A stretch of DNA of 42,809 nt from Chitinophagales bacterium (GTDB taxonomy: Bacteria > Bacteroidota > Bacteroidia > Chitinophagales > UBA2359). Below, one piece after another: positions 26,229 through 35,470 of the stretch. Positions within the stretch are counted from its first letter, which is position 1, and the number at the start of each line of letters is the position of its first letter. The notes beneath the pieces are model-generated. The model searched no databases, was not told the origin of the DNA, and was given only the letters and a program-made list of their open reading frames with translations. Both the position numbers and the translations under genes were made by a program. The stretch covers positions 1-42,809 of the forward strand of contig JAHDEE010000032.1 in the NCBI GenBank assembly GCA_020629005.1. Direction: 5' to 3'.

Positions 26229-28290
26229 CGTACTCATCTACTTTCTTGATCTTGTCCCAGTCCAGTGTCATTGGCTTGAGTTCCTGCTGGGCAAATAGGG
26301 ACATTTGGTCAGTATAGTGTGGGCTGTTATCGCGATTGCTTGCTCCGAAGGGGTGGGCGGTTTCAAGTTTCAGCCCTTCCTCGGTATAACTGGCAAAGAG
26401 GATATAGCTTTCTCCCATTTCATTTCGAAATACGCCTTTTTTCGGCTTGCCGAGAAATACAGGTGCCAGCACTTCTGGCATTCCCGATATTGGTAGGGAT
26501 TCATCGCCCTTAATGTGGCGTTGGACTTGGCCCAAAGGTACCTCCAGGCTTCCATGATGTTTGAGCAGAAATTTTTTTGCTTGCTTGATTCCATCAACAA
26601 ATACTTCCCTTGGGATACTGGTGGGTTTGTCGATGCTAATCTGATCCATATGGTATTTTAGGATAAAATACACACTCACTGCTGCGATCGTGGCCTGAGT
26701 ACTGCTATGGTGCGTGTTGCCATCCCATGCTTGTAAGATTCCAATGGCATCAGCGATTTTGGGATGTTTGTCTGGATTCAGTTCGAAGAGTTCATCAAAA
26801 TTCTCAATGTTCCAGGTGTAATAGGACTCGGAAAAGTAGTTGAGATCATACTTCATTTTCTTCACCTCCTCATAGCTGAGTTTTTCTGCTTGGGATTGCA
26901 TTAATTCGCGAAAGCGCAGAGCTCTGTTGGTGGGTTTGTTTCTAAATCCGAATGTCGGGTTGAAGTTTTCTGGCTTTAGGTTTTCAGATTCTTCAGTAGC
27001 CAGGAATGGTGGGTTATTGCAATTGAAGAGGTATCCGGAATTTGGATTGTGAATTTGTGGCAGCTCTGTGATCGGATGGTATTCTCGCTGAGCCCAAAGC
27101 AGGTCGGATGTATTAGCTAACTGAGGTTTGTGCCAATCAATGCCTTGCTTTCGATAGGGAAACAGACCATTTGACCAAAAGGAAATATTGCCACTTTTGT
27201 CCGCGTAGATGATGTTTTGACAACTCAAGCCTTGCATGTTTAAGGCATCCTTAAATTCCTCGAGGTTGCTTGCTTTATTCATTCTCCACCATTGTTCTGC
27301 AGCCTTGATTCCGTGTCTGGCTGGAAATCGAACAGCATAGTAGTGGCCTTTCTTTTTGATGGTGGTTCCAAATTTACTCCAATAGAACTTCTTCCTGAAA
27401 GGAAACTTGATCGGTCCAAGCTTCACTTTGATTTTCATTTTTCTTTCTTCCAACTCCAGCCATTCACCATCTAGCTGATACTGATGCTTCTTTTTTGGGT
27501 GCATATCCAGTTGAAATACATCGGCAAAATCGGGATAGTTGGTGGTATGTGTCCAGGCCAGGTTTTCATTTGCGCCAAGGAAAAGTGTGACGCCTATGGA
27601 GAAAGTGCCGCCAAGCATATTCCATCCTTCATCACTGACAACATGAGCCTCGTACCAGCTCAGCATTCCGTCTAGCGGTTGGTGTGTGTTGGAGATAAGC
27701 AAAGACTCACCACTCTGCATCTTTTGTGGAGCGAAAGCAAAGCCATTGGAGCCAGCAGAGAAGGGTTGCTCTTCGGAAACCGGTTTGATTTTGCCTGTGA
27801 AGATGCGAGCTATCTCGAAAAAGGCATTCGAAAGCATGCCCTGAGCAAGTATATAGCCTTTGATGATGTCCTTTTCATTGACTGGAAAAAGGTCTTTCAT
27901 CAGTACTTCTTCGGGGTGCTCTCTTCCGTATTGATTTATTGCAGAAACAGATGCCGTAAGTAAGGCTCGAAACTCGGGCGACAAATCTGATTCGTAATAC
28001 TTTTCAACAATGGGATCGGCGTTCATCATAAATGCACCTGCCGCGAGGATGGCCCCTTCCATTCCGATTACTTCAGGCAGTCGAAGCCTTGTTCCCAGGA
28101 TGGCATGTTGTACGGTCACAAAATCATCTTCACAGTGCGCCCAGGCCAGGCCGAAGGCAGCATCTGCATCGGTTTTTCCATGAATGTGAGGTACGCCCCA
28201 TTCATCTCTGAGGATCGTCGCTTCATATTTTTGGCCGAATAATCCGGATAAATGGCATAAAAGCAGTAGTGTGCAAATCAATCTGATCAT
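26212..28290 (-). CDS. Penicillin acylase family (Ntn-hydrolase) exported protein
   Basis: 692 residues from ATG 28290, giving a clean signal peptide ('MIRLICTLLLLCHLSGLFGQ'); an upstream in-frame ATG at 28353 adds 21 residues and is less likely. The family contains penicillin acylases and acyl-homoserine-lactone acylases, made as a precursor that cuts itself before a Ser. Seen: 'LRDEWGVPHIHGKTDADAAFGLAWAH' pattern at the start of the alpha chain, the cleavage site AG-SNGFAFAP with nucleophile Ser181, 'LISNTHQP' and 'HTTNYPDFADVF' in the beta chain. Substrate is open: antibiotic amides, acyl amino acids or quorum signals are all possible. Confidence 0.88.
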   Translation of the reverse strand: MIRLICTLLLLCHLSGLFGQKYEATILRDEWGVPHIHGKTDADAAFGLAWAHCEDDFVTVQHAILGTRLRLPEVIGMEGAILAAGAFMMNADPIVEKYYESDLSPEFRALLTASVSAINQYGREHPEEVLMKDLFPVNEKDIIKGYILAQGMLSNAFFEIARIFTGKIKPVSEEQPFSAGSNGFAFAPQKMQSGESLLISNTHQPLDGMLSWYEAHVVSDEGWNMLGGTFSIGVTLFLGANENLAWTHTTNYPDFADVFQLDMHPKKKHQYQLDGEWLELEERKMKIKVKLGPIKFPFRKKFYWSKFGTTIKKKGHYYAVRFPARHGIKAAEQWWRMNKASNLEEFKDALNMQGLSCQNIIYADKSGNISFWSNGLFPYRKQGIDWHKPQLANTSDLLWAQREYHPITELPQIHNPNSGYLFNCNNPPFLATEESENLKPENFNPTFGFRNKPTNRALRFRELMQSQAEKLSYEEVKKMKYDLNYFSESYYTWNIENFDELFELNPDKHPKIADAIGILQAWDGNTHHSSTQATIAAVSVYFILKYHMDQISIDKPTSIPREVFVDGIKQAKKFLLKHHGSLEVPLGQVQRHIKGDESLPISGMPEVLAPVFLGKPKKGVFRNEMGESYILFASYTEEGLKLETAHPFGASNRDNSPHYTDQMSLFAQQELKPMTLDWDKIKKVDEYVIKSR

Positions 28291-28399
28291 AGCCCAAATG
28301 TACGGGTTTTGCCATGCTCTGATAAAGAAACTCTGGCCGATATTCGATTGCACTGTTTCAGGAGAAGGAAAAATAAATGCGCGATGGAGAGGCAGTGCG

Positions 28400-28572
28400 A
28401 AATAGCCCCGGGCGTCGAGGAAATGTAGCTGCTAGCTGCCGTGGCGAATAGCTGGCCATGGGGGCTCGACTTTAGGAGAGACCGCATGGCCAGACTATGA
28501 GCAGGCAGATAGTAGCTACATTGGAACAGAGCACGGGCCTGTAGTATCTTCGTGATTTTAGGTTTCGCTCCT
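28400..28572 (+). repeat. Interspersed structured repeat, copy B
   Basis: Begins AAATAGCCCCGGGCG and ends TTTCGCTCC. The fold is the clearest of the four: 28422-28434 (AATGTAGCTGCTA) pairs with 28510-28522 (TAGTAGCTACATT) over 13 positions with one G-U, and CTGGCCATG (28452-28460) pairs perfectly with CATGGCCAG (28485-28493). The loop carries the conserved GCTCGAC and TAGGAGAGA. Paired positions differ from copy A on both sides, while GCTGCCGTG(A/G)CGAAT and GAG(T/C)AGGCAGA are shared with A. It lies between two divergently transcribed genes. Confidence 0.88.
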
Positions 28573-28822
28573 AATCATAACCAACAATGCAATATGTCTT
28601 TTTTGTGACTTTTTAGAGTATTTTTTCATGTGACAATTTGCTCTGTTTGCCTTTCTGTCTTAACATATGTAAAGATGATACAATTTTTATTCCTTTGTAA
28701 AACAAGGCTTGCAGTAGGTCAGTCTAACAAAGAAAGATCAAATCGCATATATATTGTTATGCCATTCGCGCAATCAAACTATATATACCCAAGAAAGCGC
28801 CGAAGTTATATGGATTTTCTCG
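28573..28822. other. AT-rich intergenic stretch before the GNAT gene
   Basis: No gene or clear hairpin is seen. An 85-codon open frame at 28630-28887 has no family pattern and overlaps the GNAT frame, so I do not call it. Promoters for the plus-strand gene are expected here but none matches well enough to place. Confidence 0.4.
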
Positions 28823-29338
28823 ATGAGACCTGTATACTTGCATACAATAAATCTATCCTTCGTGATTTCTACCTTTCGAATAGTTAAAGCAGTTTCGAAA
28901 GAGGAGCTTGATATGGTGCAATCGCTCTTAGTCCAATATGCCGAACTGAGACAATACGACTCAGCATTGGGAACTTTTGAGCATGAGGTTGCGACCTTGC
29001 CGGGAAAATATGGACCTCCTCACGGCTGTTTGTTAGTGGCGTATTCGCCTAGTGGCCCTATGGGTTGTGTTGCTCTTCAGCGTCTGTCTGAAGATGTGTG
29101 CGAAATGAAACGCTTATTTGTGCCTCTTCAATTTGAGGGCAATGGGATAGGGCAGACCCTTGCCCGCCGTATCTGTAAAGAAGCATCTAATTTGGGATAT
29201 AAACGGATCGTATTGGATACACATCCATGGATGAAACGTGCTGTGGCCATCTACAAGATGCTAGGTTTCAAGGAGATCGGCCGATACAATGACAATCCTA
29301 CAGAGGGCATAAAGTTTTTTCAGCTGCATCTCAAGTAG
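28823..29338 (+). CDS. GNAT family N-acetyltransferase
   Basis: 171 residues from ATG 28823. The fold proper starts at 'FRIVKAVSKEELDMVQSLL', so a GTG at 28862 (158 residues) fits the family's usual N-terminus equally well. Acetyl-CoA-binding motif A is visible: 'CEMKRLFVPLQFEGNGIGQTLARR' pattern, with the pyrophosphate loop QFEGNGIG, followed by 'KRIVLDTHPWMKRAVAIYKMLGFKEIGRY', the typical end of a small GNAT. Substrate not predictable. It is a single gene with no visible partner. Confidence 0.85.
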   Translation: MRPVYLHTINLSFVISTFRIVKAVSKEELDMVQSLLVQYAELRQYDSALGTFEHEVATLPGKYGPPHGCLLVAYSPSGPMGCVALQRLSEDVCEMKRLFVPLQFEGNGIGQTLARRICKEASNLGYKRIVLDTHPWMKRAVAIYKMLGFKEIGRYNDNPTEGIKFFQLHLK

Positions 29339-29357
29339 CGGAAGCGGGCTCAGAATT

Positions 29358-30203
29358 CTAGCCGAGCTTGTGATTAAGTTGTTCCACCCCTTCACTCTGT
29401 CCCGGCTTTGGGAAGAGCAGCAGTTCTGGTAAAATCTTTTGCGGGCTAGCCGAGACCTTGATAACCAGTTTTTCATCAAATTCCGGGTGTATATCGCGTC
29501 GGTCGGTAAGTCCAACAATCGATTTCCGGTCGTAGATGAGCTTTTGCCCCACTTCTACATTGTGGCTGGCTCTGAAGTGCAAGCCGAATCTTTTGATAAC
29601 CAGCATGAGGTAATCATCGATAATCTCATAGCGGGCATCGCAGGTATAAGCGGACAACAGCTCTTCCTGGAAACGGTCGTCAGCATATTTGCTGCTGTAG
29701 CGATTGAGCAATTTCTCAGTGCTTAGGCAAAGCGTTTCGGCTTCGGTAAATACATTCTCTTTTGCCTTGGGCTTTTTGCCTATAGGTTGATAGTCCGGAT
29801 TTTTCATGATCCGGATCTCGCCTTCCTTCCTGAACGTCTTACTGAAAATGAGATCTTTGCTTTTGAGGCAGAAGTTGATAAAGGTTTCTTCCCTGATAAT
29901 AAAAGGAAGGATCTTTAAGGGGCCAGGTGTGAACCTGAGGAAGAATACGGTGTACACCATTCCAAACAGTGGACGTAATTTTGACTCATCTTCGAGCGAA
30001 TTTCCGAGGATATTTTTCACTTGCTCGGGAAAGCGGGTGAAAAGTATTTCCTGGATTACGGGAATAGAGTTTTTGAGGAATTCCTGGCTTTTGTAGAGAT
30101 TGTCTTTTCCCTCTCCAGCGAGATTGGAAAGGGTGTTGCCGGTTTTCCGGATGTTGTTTACTAGTTTTTTCCCGAAACGCTTGAAAGATTTCTTCTTCAT
30201 CAT
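29358..30203 (-). CDS. Protein of unknown function, possibly membrane-associated
   Basis: 281 residues starting at ATG 30203 (a second ATG follows directly). A TTG six bases upstream is also in frame. The N-terminus is strongly basic (MMKKKSFKRFGKKLVNN), followed by an amphipathic region and a hydrophobic patch at ~77-100 ('LFGMVYTVFFLRFTPGPLKILPFII') that could be membrane-bound but is interrupted by Arg, Pro and Lys. The C-terminal half is mixed alpha/beta with 'DYLMLVIKRFGLHF'. I do not recognise the family. It is convergent with the GNAT gene, 19 bases apart. Confidence 0.65.
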   Translation of the reverse strand: MMKKKSFKRFGKKLVNNIRKTGNTLSNLAGEGKDNLYKSQEFLKNSIPVIQEILFTRFPEQVKNILGNSLEDESKLRPLFGMVYTVFFLRFTPGPLKILPFIIREETFINFCLKSKDLIFSKTFRKEGEIRIMKNPDYQPIGKKPKAKENVFTEAETLCLSTEKLLNRYSSKYADDRFQEELLSAYTCDARYEIIDDYLMLVIKRFGLHFRASHNVEVGQKLIYDRKSIVGLTDRRDIHPEFDEKLVIKVSASPQKILPELLLFPKPGQSEGVEQLNHKLG

Positions 30204-30388
30204 GATCAATTGGGTACAATTCTATACCTTAAGGGACAGAGAATCAATAAATGTCCATTTTGACTTGCTAGAAATGATTTATCCATCGTTATTTTTCTCC
30301 ACCAACCAACAAGGATGCTGTCAAAAAATGCCTCGTCAAAATCATTTCCAGCGGCGTCAAAATCGGACAGTTATTGATACCCTATCCC

Positions 30389-30412
30389 TAAGTACTACAA
30401 AAATAGTACTTA
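30389..30412. repeat. Perfect inverted repeat in intergenic region
   Basis: TAAGTACT (30389-30396) and AGTACTTA (30405-30412) form a perfect 8-base palindrome with an 8-base spacer, in the 287-base gap between two minus-strand genes. It has no T-run, so it looks more like a protein-binding site than a terminator. Nothing else is seen in this gap. Confidence 0.45.
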
Positions 30413-30490
30413 ATATCGTTCACTGAGACAGCAATAAATTGAAAATGATTCTTGCGGAAATTGGCTTTCGTTATAGAAGACTTTTGCCTT

Positions 30491-30739
30491 CTACCAGGAT
30501 TTGAGTATTAATTGTTCGTACTGTGCCAAAGTCGTTTCCAATTGTTCGATCTTTCGCTGAAGAAGCGCGGTTTGGTCTGTGCTTTCCGCCTTTGTAGTAC
30601 TTATTCTATTAAGGTTGGCTCTTTTCTCACTAAGTTGTTCAATTTTGATACGGTATTCTGCCAGGAATTGCACCTTGAGCGGATCCCTGGAATCACTAGT
30701 TATCCTACTGGACTTGAACTCTTTAGATTGATGAGTCAT
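30491..30739 (-). CDS. Small coiled-coil protein of unknown function
   Basis: 82 residues from ATG 30739. Residues ~20-78 are rich in Gln, Glu, Lys and Leu with heptad spacing ('QRKIEQLETTLAQYEQLIL'), so a short coiled coil is likely. It lies 165 bases after the TolC-like gene on the same strand and may be a trailing member of that operon. An opposite-strand frame (30512-30997) overlaps it but has no recognisable features. Confidence 0.5.
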   Translation of the reverse strand: MTHQSKEFKSSRITSDSRDPLKVQFLAEYRIKIEQLSEKRANLNRISTTKAESTDQTALLQRKIEQLETTLAQYEQLILKSW

Positions 30740-30904
30740 TGGTTATTTGTTTTGCGGGTTGCTAAAATCAATACCAAGATAACCAAAAGTATTTACGCCT
30801 GTAGGTTGTTACATGCATATTGTTTTTTAGCCGCTAAATTGGATTATTTTGTCGCCCAGCATGGGAAATTGGCATTTGTTAGGCGTCTTAAGAATAGCGA
30901 TTCT

Positions 30905-32227
30905 TTAGAGGAACTCGCCGACAAGCCAGTCTATATCTGTTTTGCTGATGAGCAAGTTGTAGATGGCAGATGTTTGGGCATATTGAGCAGTCAATAGCTG
31001 GTTTTGCAGATTTCGGTAATCCAATGACGTTATCTGTGCTGACTTTAGCCGCTCCTCTGCCATTTCAAGATTTCTTTCCGCAATCTGAATCTGATCCTGG
31101 TTGAGTTTTAGAATCTGTTTTAGATTTTCGTAGTTGACAAGCAGGATGTCTAATTGGTTGCTAAGCTGCATTTGGCTTTCTTCAAGATCCAATTGACTGT
31201 TGCGCTCCCGGATTTTGGCATTTTGCACGTTGGCCTTATTCACTCCTCCATCAAATATTCTCCAACTAGCAGATGCACCGATCAACAGGTTGGTACGATT
31301 ACTCAATTGTCCTTCAAAAGGATCTCCAGTGGCAGGATTATCTTCGAAAAACTTGAAGTAGTTTTCGGCAAATCCCAAATTGCCGTTCAGGCTCACACTG
31401 GGTTTGCGGGCAGTATCTTCCAGCCTGGTATTGATTTGGCTAAGGCGGGCGGCGGTTTCCAGACTTTGCAAGCTGTAGTTTTGCGTTTTTAGCAGTTCCC
31501 GCATCTTTTCCCGATCAATTTCTTCCAGAGTTACTTTCAGCCGTTCAGGATAGGTGAATTCCGTGTTGGTATCCTCGTTTAGCAAATTGAGCAAATTACG
31601 TTTGTTGATCTCGATGAGTTGATTTTGCGAAACCAGATTGGTAGAATCTACGGCAATAGCTTGTTCAAATTGAATGATGCTAAAGGCATTGCTGCCACCG
31701 AATTCTCGCTTCACTTTTTCGTATTCCATTCGATCGCGACTCAATTTAAGCTGTTCTTCGAGCACAATTAGCCGTTCTTGCTGTAGCAAGACATCATAAT
31801 AAGCCTTGATCACATCGCGGATGACATTTTGACTATTGATGGATTGCAGTTGGCGCTGCTGTTCTACCGCTAAATTGAGCTGTTCCTTCGCGATGCGTAC
31901 CCGGCCGCCACCGTACAGCAGCCACTGCGCATTTACAGCTGGGCTGAGACTGGAGATCTGATAAGTCCCATTGAGGAAACTGGCAGGATTGTTATCATTG
32001 ATCAACGTATTTGAAAAGTTGCCCGTCAGATCCACCGTTGGATAGCTGCCAGCACGTCCCCAGGTATTGTTGTTCTCCGCGATCTCAATATTCGTCTCAT
32101 CGATCTTGATTTGAAAGTTGTTTTCCAGTGCTTTGGCGATCGCAGTTTCCAATGTCATTTGCTCCTGGGCATTGGCCAGAGCAGTAATTCCAAAAAGAAG
32201 CAAAGCACAAATTAGTTTGATATCCAT
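30905..32227 (-). CDS. TolC-family outer membrane efflux channel
   Basis: 440 residues, normal for the family. Signal peptide 1-20 ('LICALLLFGITALANA'), then two outer-membrane-efflux-protein repeats made of long helices: 'TLETAIAKALENNFQIKIDE' starts the first, and 'ESQMQLSNQLDILLVNYENLKQ' lies in the second. It would form the trimeric outer-membrane barrel and periplasmic tunnel of a tripartite pump. It is third in the operon, 12 bases after the RND pump gene, so it is a dedicated channel for that pump. Confidence 0.93.
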   Translation of the reverse strand: MDIKLICALLLFGITALANAQEQMTLETAIAKALENNFQIKIDETNIEIAENNNTWGRAGSYPTVDLTGNFSNTLINDNNPASFLNGTYQISSLSPAVNAQWLLYGGGRVRIAKEQLNLAVEQQRQLQSINSQNVIRDVIKAYYDVLLQQERLIVLEEQLKLSRDRMEYEKVKREFGGSNAFSIIQFEQAIAVDSTNLVSQNQLIEINKRNLLNLLNEDTNTEFTYPERLKVTLEEIDREKMRELLKTQNYSLQSLETAARLSQINTRLEDTARKPSVSLNGNLGFAENYFKFFEDNPATGDPFEGQLSNRTNLLIGASASWRIFDGGVNKANVQNAKIRERNSQLDLEESQMQLSNQLDILLVNYENLKQILKLNQDQIQIAERNLEMAEERLKSAQITSLDYRNLQNQLLTAQYAQTSAIYNLLISKTDIDWLVGEFL

Positions 32228-32239
32228 GATGCTTAATGT

Positions 32240-35200
32240 CTAGACCAAAATGTCGGAGAATTTATAAGCTACAAATGCATAAGCGAAGAAAGCAACAAGA
32301 CAAAGAACCGCTGCAACCAGATAGACGGGCATACTGCCGACCTTGGCCGGATTGGCTGGTTCTACTTTTTCCGCGGCAATTCTTTCGCCTTCCCAAAAGG
32401 AAAGCGCGTTGCGTTTGATCTTATTGACCAGCACCAACAATGCCGGTATTAGTACCAGCAAAATGAAGGTGGCCACCATAAGCCCGTAGGCAACAGAAAC
32501 CGCCATCGGTATCAAAAATTTCGCCTGGAAGCTCTTTTCGAGAATTAGCGGATACAATCCCGCAACAGTAGTCAGCGAAGTCAGCAAGATGGGCCTGAAT
32601 CTCGAACGGCCGGCCATCATCACTGCTTCTTCAAATGCTTTTCCTTCGGCTATACGTTCGTTAAAAGTTGTAATAAACACCAATGCATCATTGACCAGTA
32701 TGCCAATGAGTGCAATGACCCCGAGTATGGAGAAAAGACTGATGGGCAAATCTACCCAATAATGCCCAAAGCCTACACCGATAAAACCGAATGGAATCAA
32801 AGCAAAGACGATCAGTGCCTGACTGATGGATTTAAAGGTTAGCACAATGATGAAAAACATGATCATAAAGATCATCGGCATCACCAGACTCATGCTGGCT
32901 TGCGTTTTTGCTGTTTCTCTTTGCTGTCCTTCATAGCCGATCGCCACAGAGGGATATTTGGCCAATATCTCCGGGATGATGGTGTTGGAAATATCCGCAT
33001 TAATATCACTGACCGATGCTTTATCATCCGAAATGTCAGCCTCTACACGCACTTCTCGCTGACCATCTATATGGTTGATATTTACTACTCCGCGTTCTGT
33101 CTTGAAGTTTACTAATTCTCCCAAGGGAACTGCCAATCCGGAGGCGCTACGAATACGCATTTCCGCCAGGTCAGACAAATTGCTCCGGTCTTCAAGTTCA
33201 TAACGCACCCATACGCGCACCTCGTCCTGTCCGCGTTGTAGTCGCTGCACTTCTGCTCCGAAGAAGCCCTTACGCACATTGCTGATAATATCTCGCAAAG
33301 TGAAACCAAGATTGTGTGCCTTCGGTTTGAGTTCAAGTGAGACCTCTTTTAGTCCGACCAGGTTATTGTCGACTATATCGGCCAAACCGGAAATCTCGGA
33401 GAGTCTGTCTTTTAGCTCCTTGATGGCCAGTTTCAGCTCTGAAGGATCCTTACTCAGCAGAGAAACCGAAACCGGCATTCCAAAGATATTTGCCGAGCCG
33501 TAGGTGAGCAACTCAGCCTGAGGAATCGGTCCTACCAGCTCCCGTACCCTTCCGGAAACCATGCGTGCAGTTACCTGTCCCATCTCCTCCGCAGCCACGA
33601 GTGATACCTGCAGGCTTCCCTGGTATGTGCCAGGACCAATTTTCTTTTCAATCTTATTGATTGGCCCCTTGGAGCCATCATAATATTTTTCGCTAAACTC
33701 CTGATTGACGATCTCGGCCTTTCGTTCTATTTCATCCAGAATTTTGAGTGTTTGACTCTCTCTCATACCTGCCGGCAAACGTAGACCTACCGTGAAGCTA
33801 TCTCTAGGCAATACAGGAAAGAAAGTGCCCTTGATTAGTCCTCCTTGCATAGCTCCAACCACCATTAGCAAGCCCGCAACACAGATGGCCACAATCGGTA
33901 AGCTGAAATTTACAGCAAAGCGCAGAATCGGATCGTAGAGTTTGTTCCTCAAAAAGTTCATCACTGAGTCCAGAAATCGACTGACGACACCTGGTTCAGT
34001 CCCTCGCTTTAGCGCCTTGGAATGCGCAATGTGCGCCGGCAATATCAAAGCACCTTCCACTAGCGAGAAAATTAGTGAGAAAATGACCACAATCGCCATT
34101 TCCTTAAAGATATCCCCAAGCCTTCCATCAATGAAGAAGAAGGAGCTAAAGGCCACAACGGTTGTCACAATTGCCGAAAAAACCGCCGGCAATACCTCCA
34201 TCGTTCCATTAATGGCGGCCGTGGTGGCATCTTCTCCCTTTTCATAGTGCTGGTAAATATTTTCCGCAATCACAATGCCATCATCCACCAATATCCCGAT
34301 CACGATGATCATTCCAAACAAGGAGATGACATTGATCGTAACACCCAGCAGAGAAACGCAAAGGAACATACCAGCGAATGAGACCGGAATGGCCAGTGCC
34401 ACCCAGAAAGCCAGACGATAATGCAGAAACATGGCCAGCAAAATCAGTACAATGATGAATCCGATGATGCCATTGTTTTTCAAGAGATTGATTCTGCTAA
34501 TCAGGCTGACACTCCAATCCTGCACTACGTTTGCCTGCACATCCGTATTTTTGGCATTAAAGTCATCAATAAAAGCCATCACACTTTCCTGTATTCCGAG
34601 TAAGTCCTCCTCGATCGTGTTTTGCACACTTATGGTTACGGAAGCCCGATTGTTGAAGTAGGAGCGCTCCGGTGAATCTTCCCATTTGTCACTTACATTC
34701 GCCACATCCGAAACATGTAGAAGCCCACCTTGCTCATTGGAGCGCAGCACGATATCTTCCATGTCGCTTGCATAGTATTCCTTGTTGGAGGCTCGGATTA
34801 GCAACTCCTCTTTTTCAGTTTTTATCGTACCTCCAGTCAACTCAAGATTAGCGCCAGCAAGGGCAGCCACCGCCTGATCAAAGGTCATATTATACCTTCT
34901 CAAATCGGCTTCCCGAAAACTAATTTCAATTTCCTCCTCGGGAAATCCCGACAAACTTACTTTGGAAATTCCCTCAATAGCGAGCAATTCCTTTTCTGCC
35001 AATCGGGCATAGCGCTTCAAAATCCGTAAATCAACATCTCCGTCGATCGAGAAGCTAATTACATTACCAAGACTCTCACGCTTGTATACTCGCAGTGGTT
35101 CCATGCCGACCGGAAAAGAACTCACTGATTCGACTGCATTCTTAACATCCTGCAACACCACATCCGTATCATATCCTTTCAATACCTCAACGGTTACACT

Positions 35201-35470
35201 GCCCGCATTCTCGCTTGAAACCGAGCTGGTGCGCTCTATTCCGGTTACGCCCTTAAGGTTTTCCTCGATCTTGGAAATCACTCCTTCCTCTATCTCAGCA
35301 GGAGAGGAGCCAGGGTAGATAGCCTGCACACTGATGATTCGACTTGGAGTTTCCGGAAAGAAGGTACTCTTCATCTGCCGGGCGCCGATTAGCCCCACAA
35401 TTAGCAGGAAGATCATCAAGATATTGCCCGCAATCTCATTTTTGATAAAGTAGGTGATAATGCCTCTCAT
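32240..35470 (-). CDS. RND-family efflux transporter permease (AcrB-like)
   Basis: 1,076 residues, the usual size, with 12 expected membrane spans: one near 12-30, five after ~335, one near ~525 and five at ~865-1000. The proton-relay pair is seen in 'GILVDDGIVIAENI' (Asp396-Asp397), in the fourth span. Two large periplasmic loops carry the porter domains ('YPGSSPAEIEEGVISKIEE'; 'GMRESQTLKILDEIERKAE'). The second half ends with 'SLTTVAGLYPLIL' and an extra hydrophobic segment near the C-terminus ('YLVAAVLCLVAFFAYAFVAY'), which is not in AcrB. Charge pattern favours the hydrophobe/amphiphile (drug) type over the metal type. Its ATG overlaps the stop of the adaptor gene by 4 bases (ATGA). Confidence 0.94.
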   Translation of the reverse strand: MRGIITYFIKNEIAGNILMIFLLIVGLIGARQMKSTFFPETPSRIISVQAIYPGSSPAEIEEGVISKIEENLKGVTGIERTSSVSSENAGSVTVEVLKGYDTDVVLQDVKNAVESVSSFPVGMEPLRVYKRESLGNVISFSIDGDVDLRILKRYARLAEKELLAIEGISKVSLSGFPEEEIEISFREADLRRYNMTFDQAVAALAGANLELTGGTIKTEKEELLIRASNKEYYASDMEDIVLRSNEQGGLLHVSDVANVSDKWEDSPERSYFNNRASVTISVQNTIEEDLLGIQESVMAFIDDFNAKNTDVQANVVQDWSVSLISRINLLKNNGIIGFIIVLILLAMFLHYRLAFWVALAIPVSFAGMFLCVSLLGVTINVISLFGMIIVIGILVDDGIVIAENIYQHYEKGEDATTAAINGTMEVLPAVFSAIVTTVVAFSSFFFIDGRLGDIFKEMAIVVIFSLIFSLVEGALILPAHIAHSKALKRGTEPGVVSRFLDSVMNFLRNKLYDPILRFAVNFSLPIVAICVAGLLMVVGAMQGGLIKGTFFPVLPRDSFTVGLRLPAGMRESQTLKILDEIERKAEIVNQEFSEKYYDGSKGPINKIEKKIGPGTYQGSLQVSLVAAEEMGQVTARMVSGRVRELVGPIPQAELLTYGSANIFGMPVSVSLLSKDPSELKLAIKELKDRLSEISGLADIVDNNLVGLKEVSLELKPKAHNLGFTLRDIISNVRKGFFGAEVQRLQRGQDEVRVWVRYELEDRSNLSDLAEMRIRSASGLAVPLGELVNFKTERGVVNINHIDGQREVRVEADISDDKASVSDINADISNTIIPEILAKYPSVAIGYEGQQRETAKTQASMSLVMPMIFMIMFFIIVLTFKSISQALIVFALIPFGFIGVGFGHYWVDLPISLFSILGVIALIGILVNDALVFITTFNERIAEGKAFEEAVMMAGRSRFRPILLTSLTTVAGLYPLILEKSFQAKFLIPMAVSVAYGLMVATFILLVLIPALLVLVNKIKRNALSFWEGERIAAEKVEPANPAKVGSMPVYLVAAVLCLVAFFAYAFVAYKFSDILV

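Noticed and set aside
30512-30997. 161-codon plus-strand open frame
   Set aside because: It is opposite the coiled-coil gene and the end of the TolC-like gene, with no recognisable domain.
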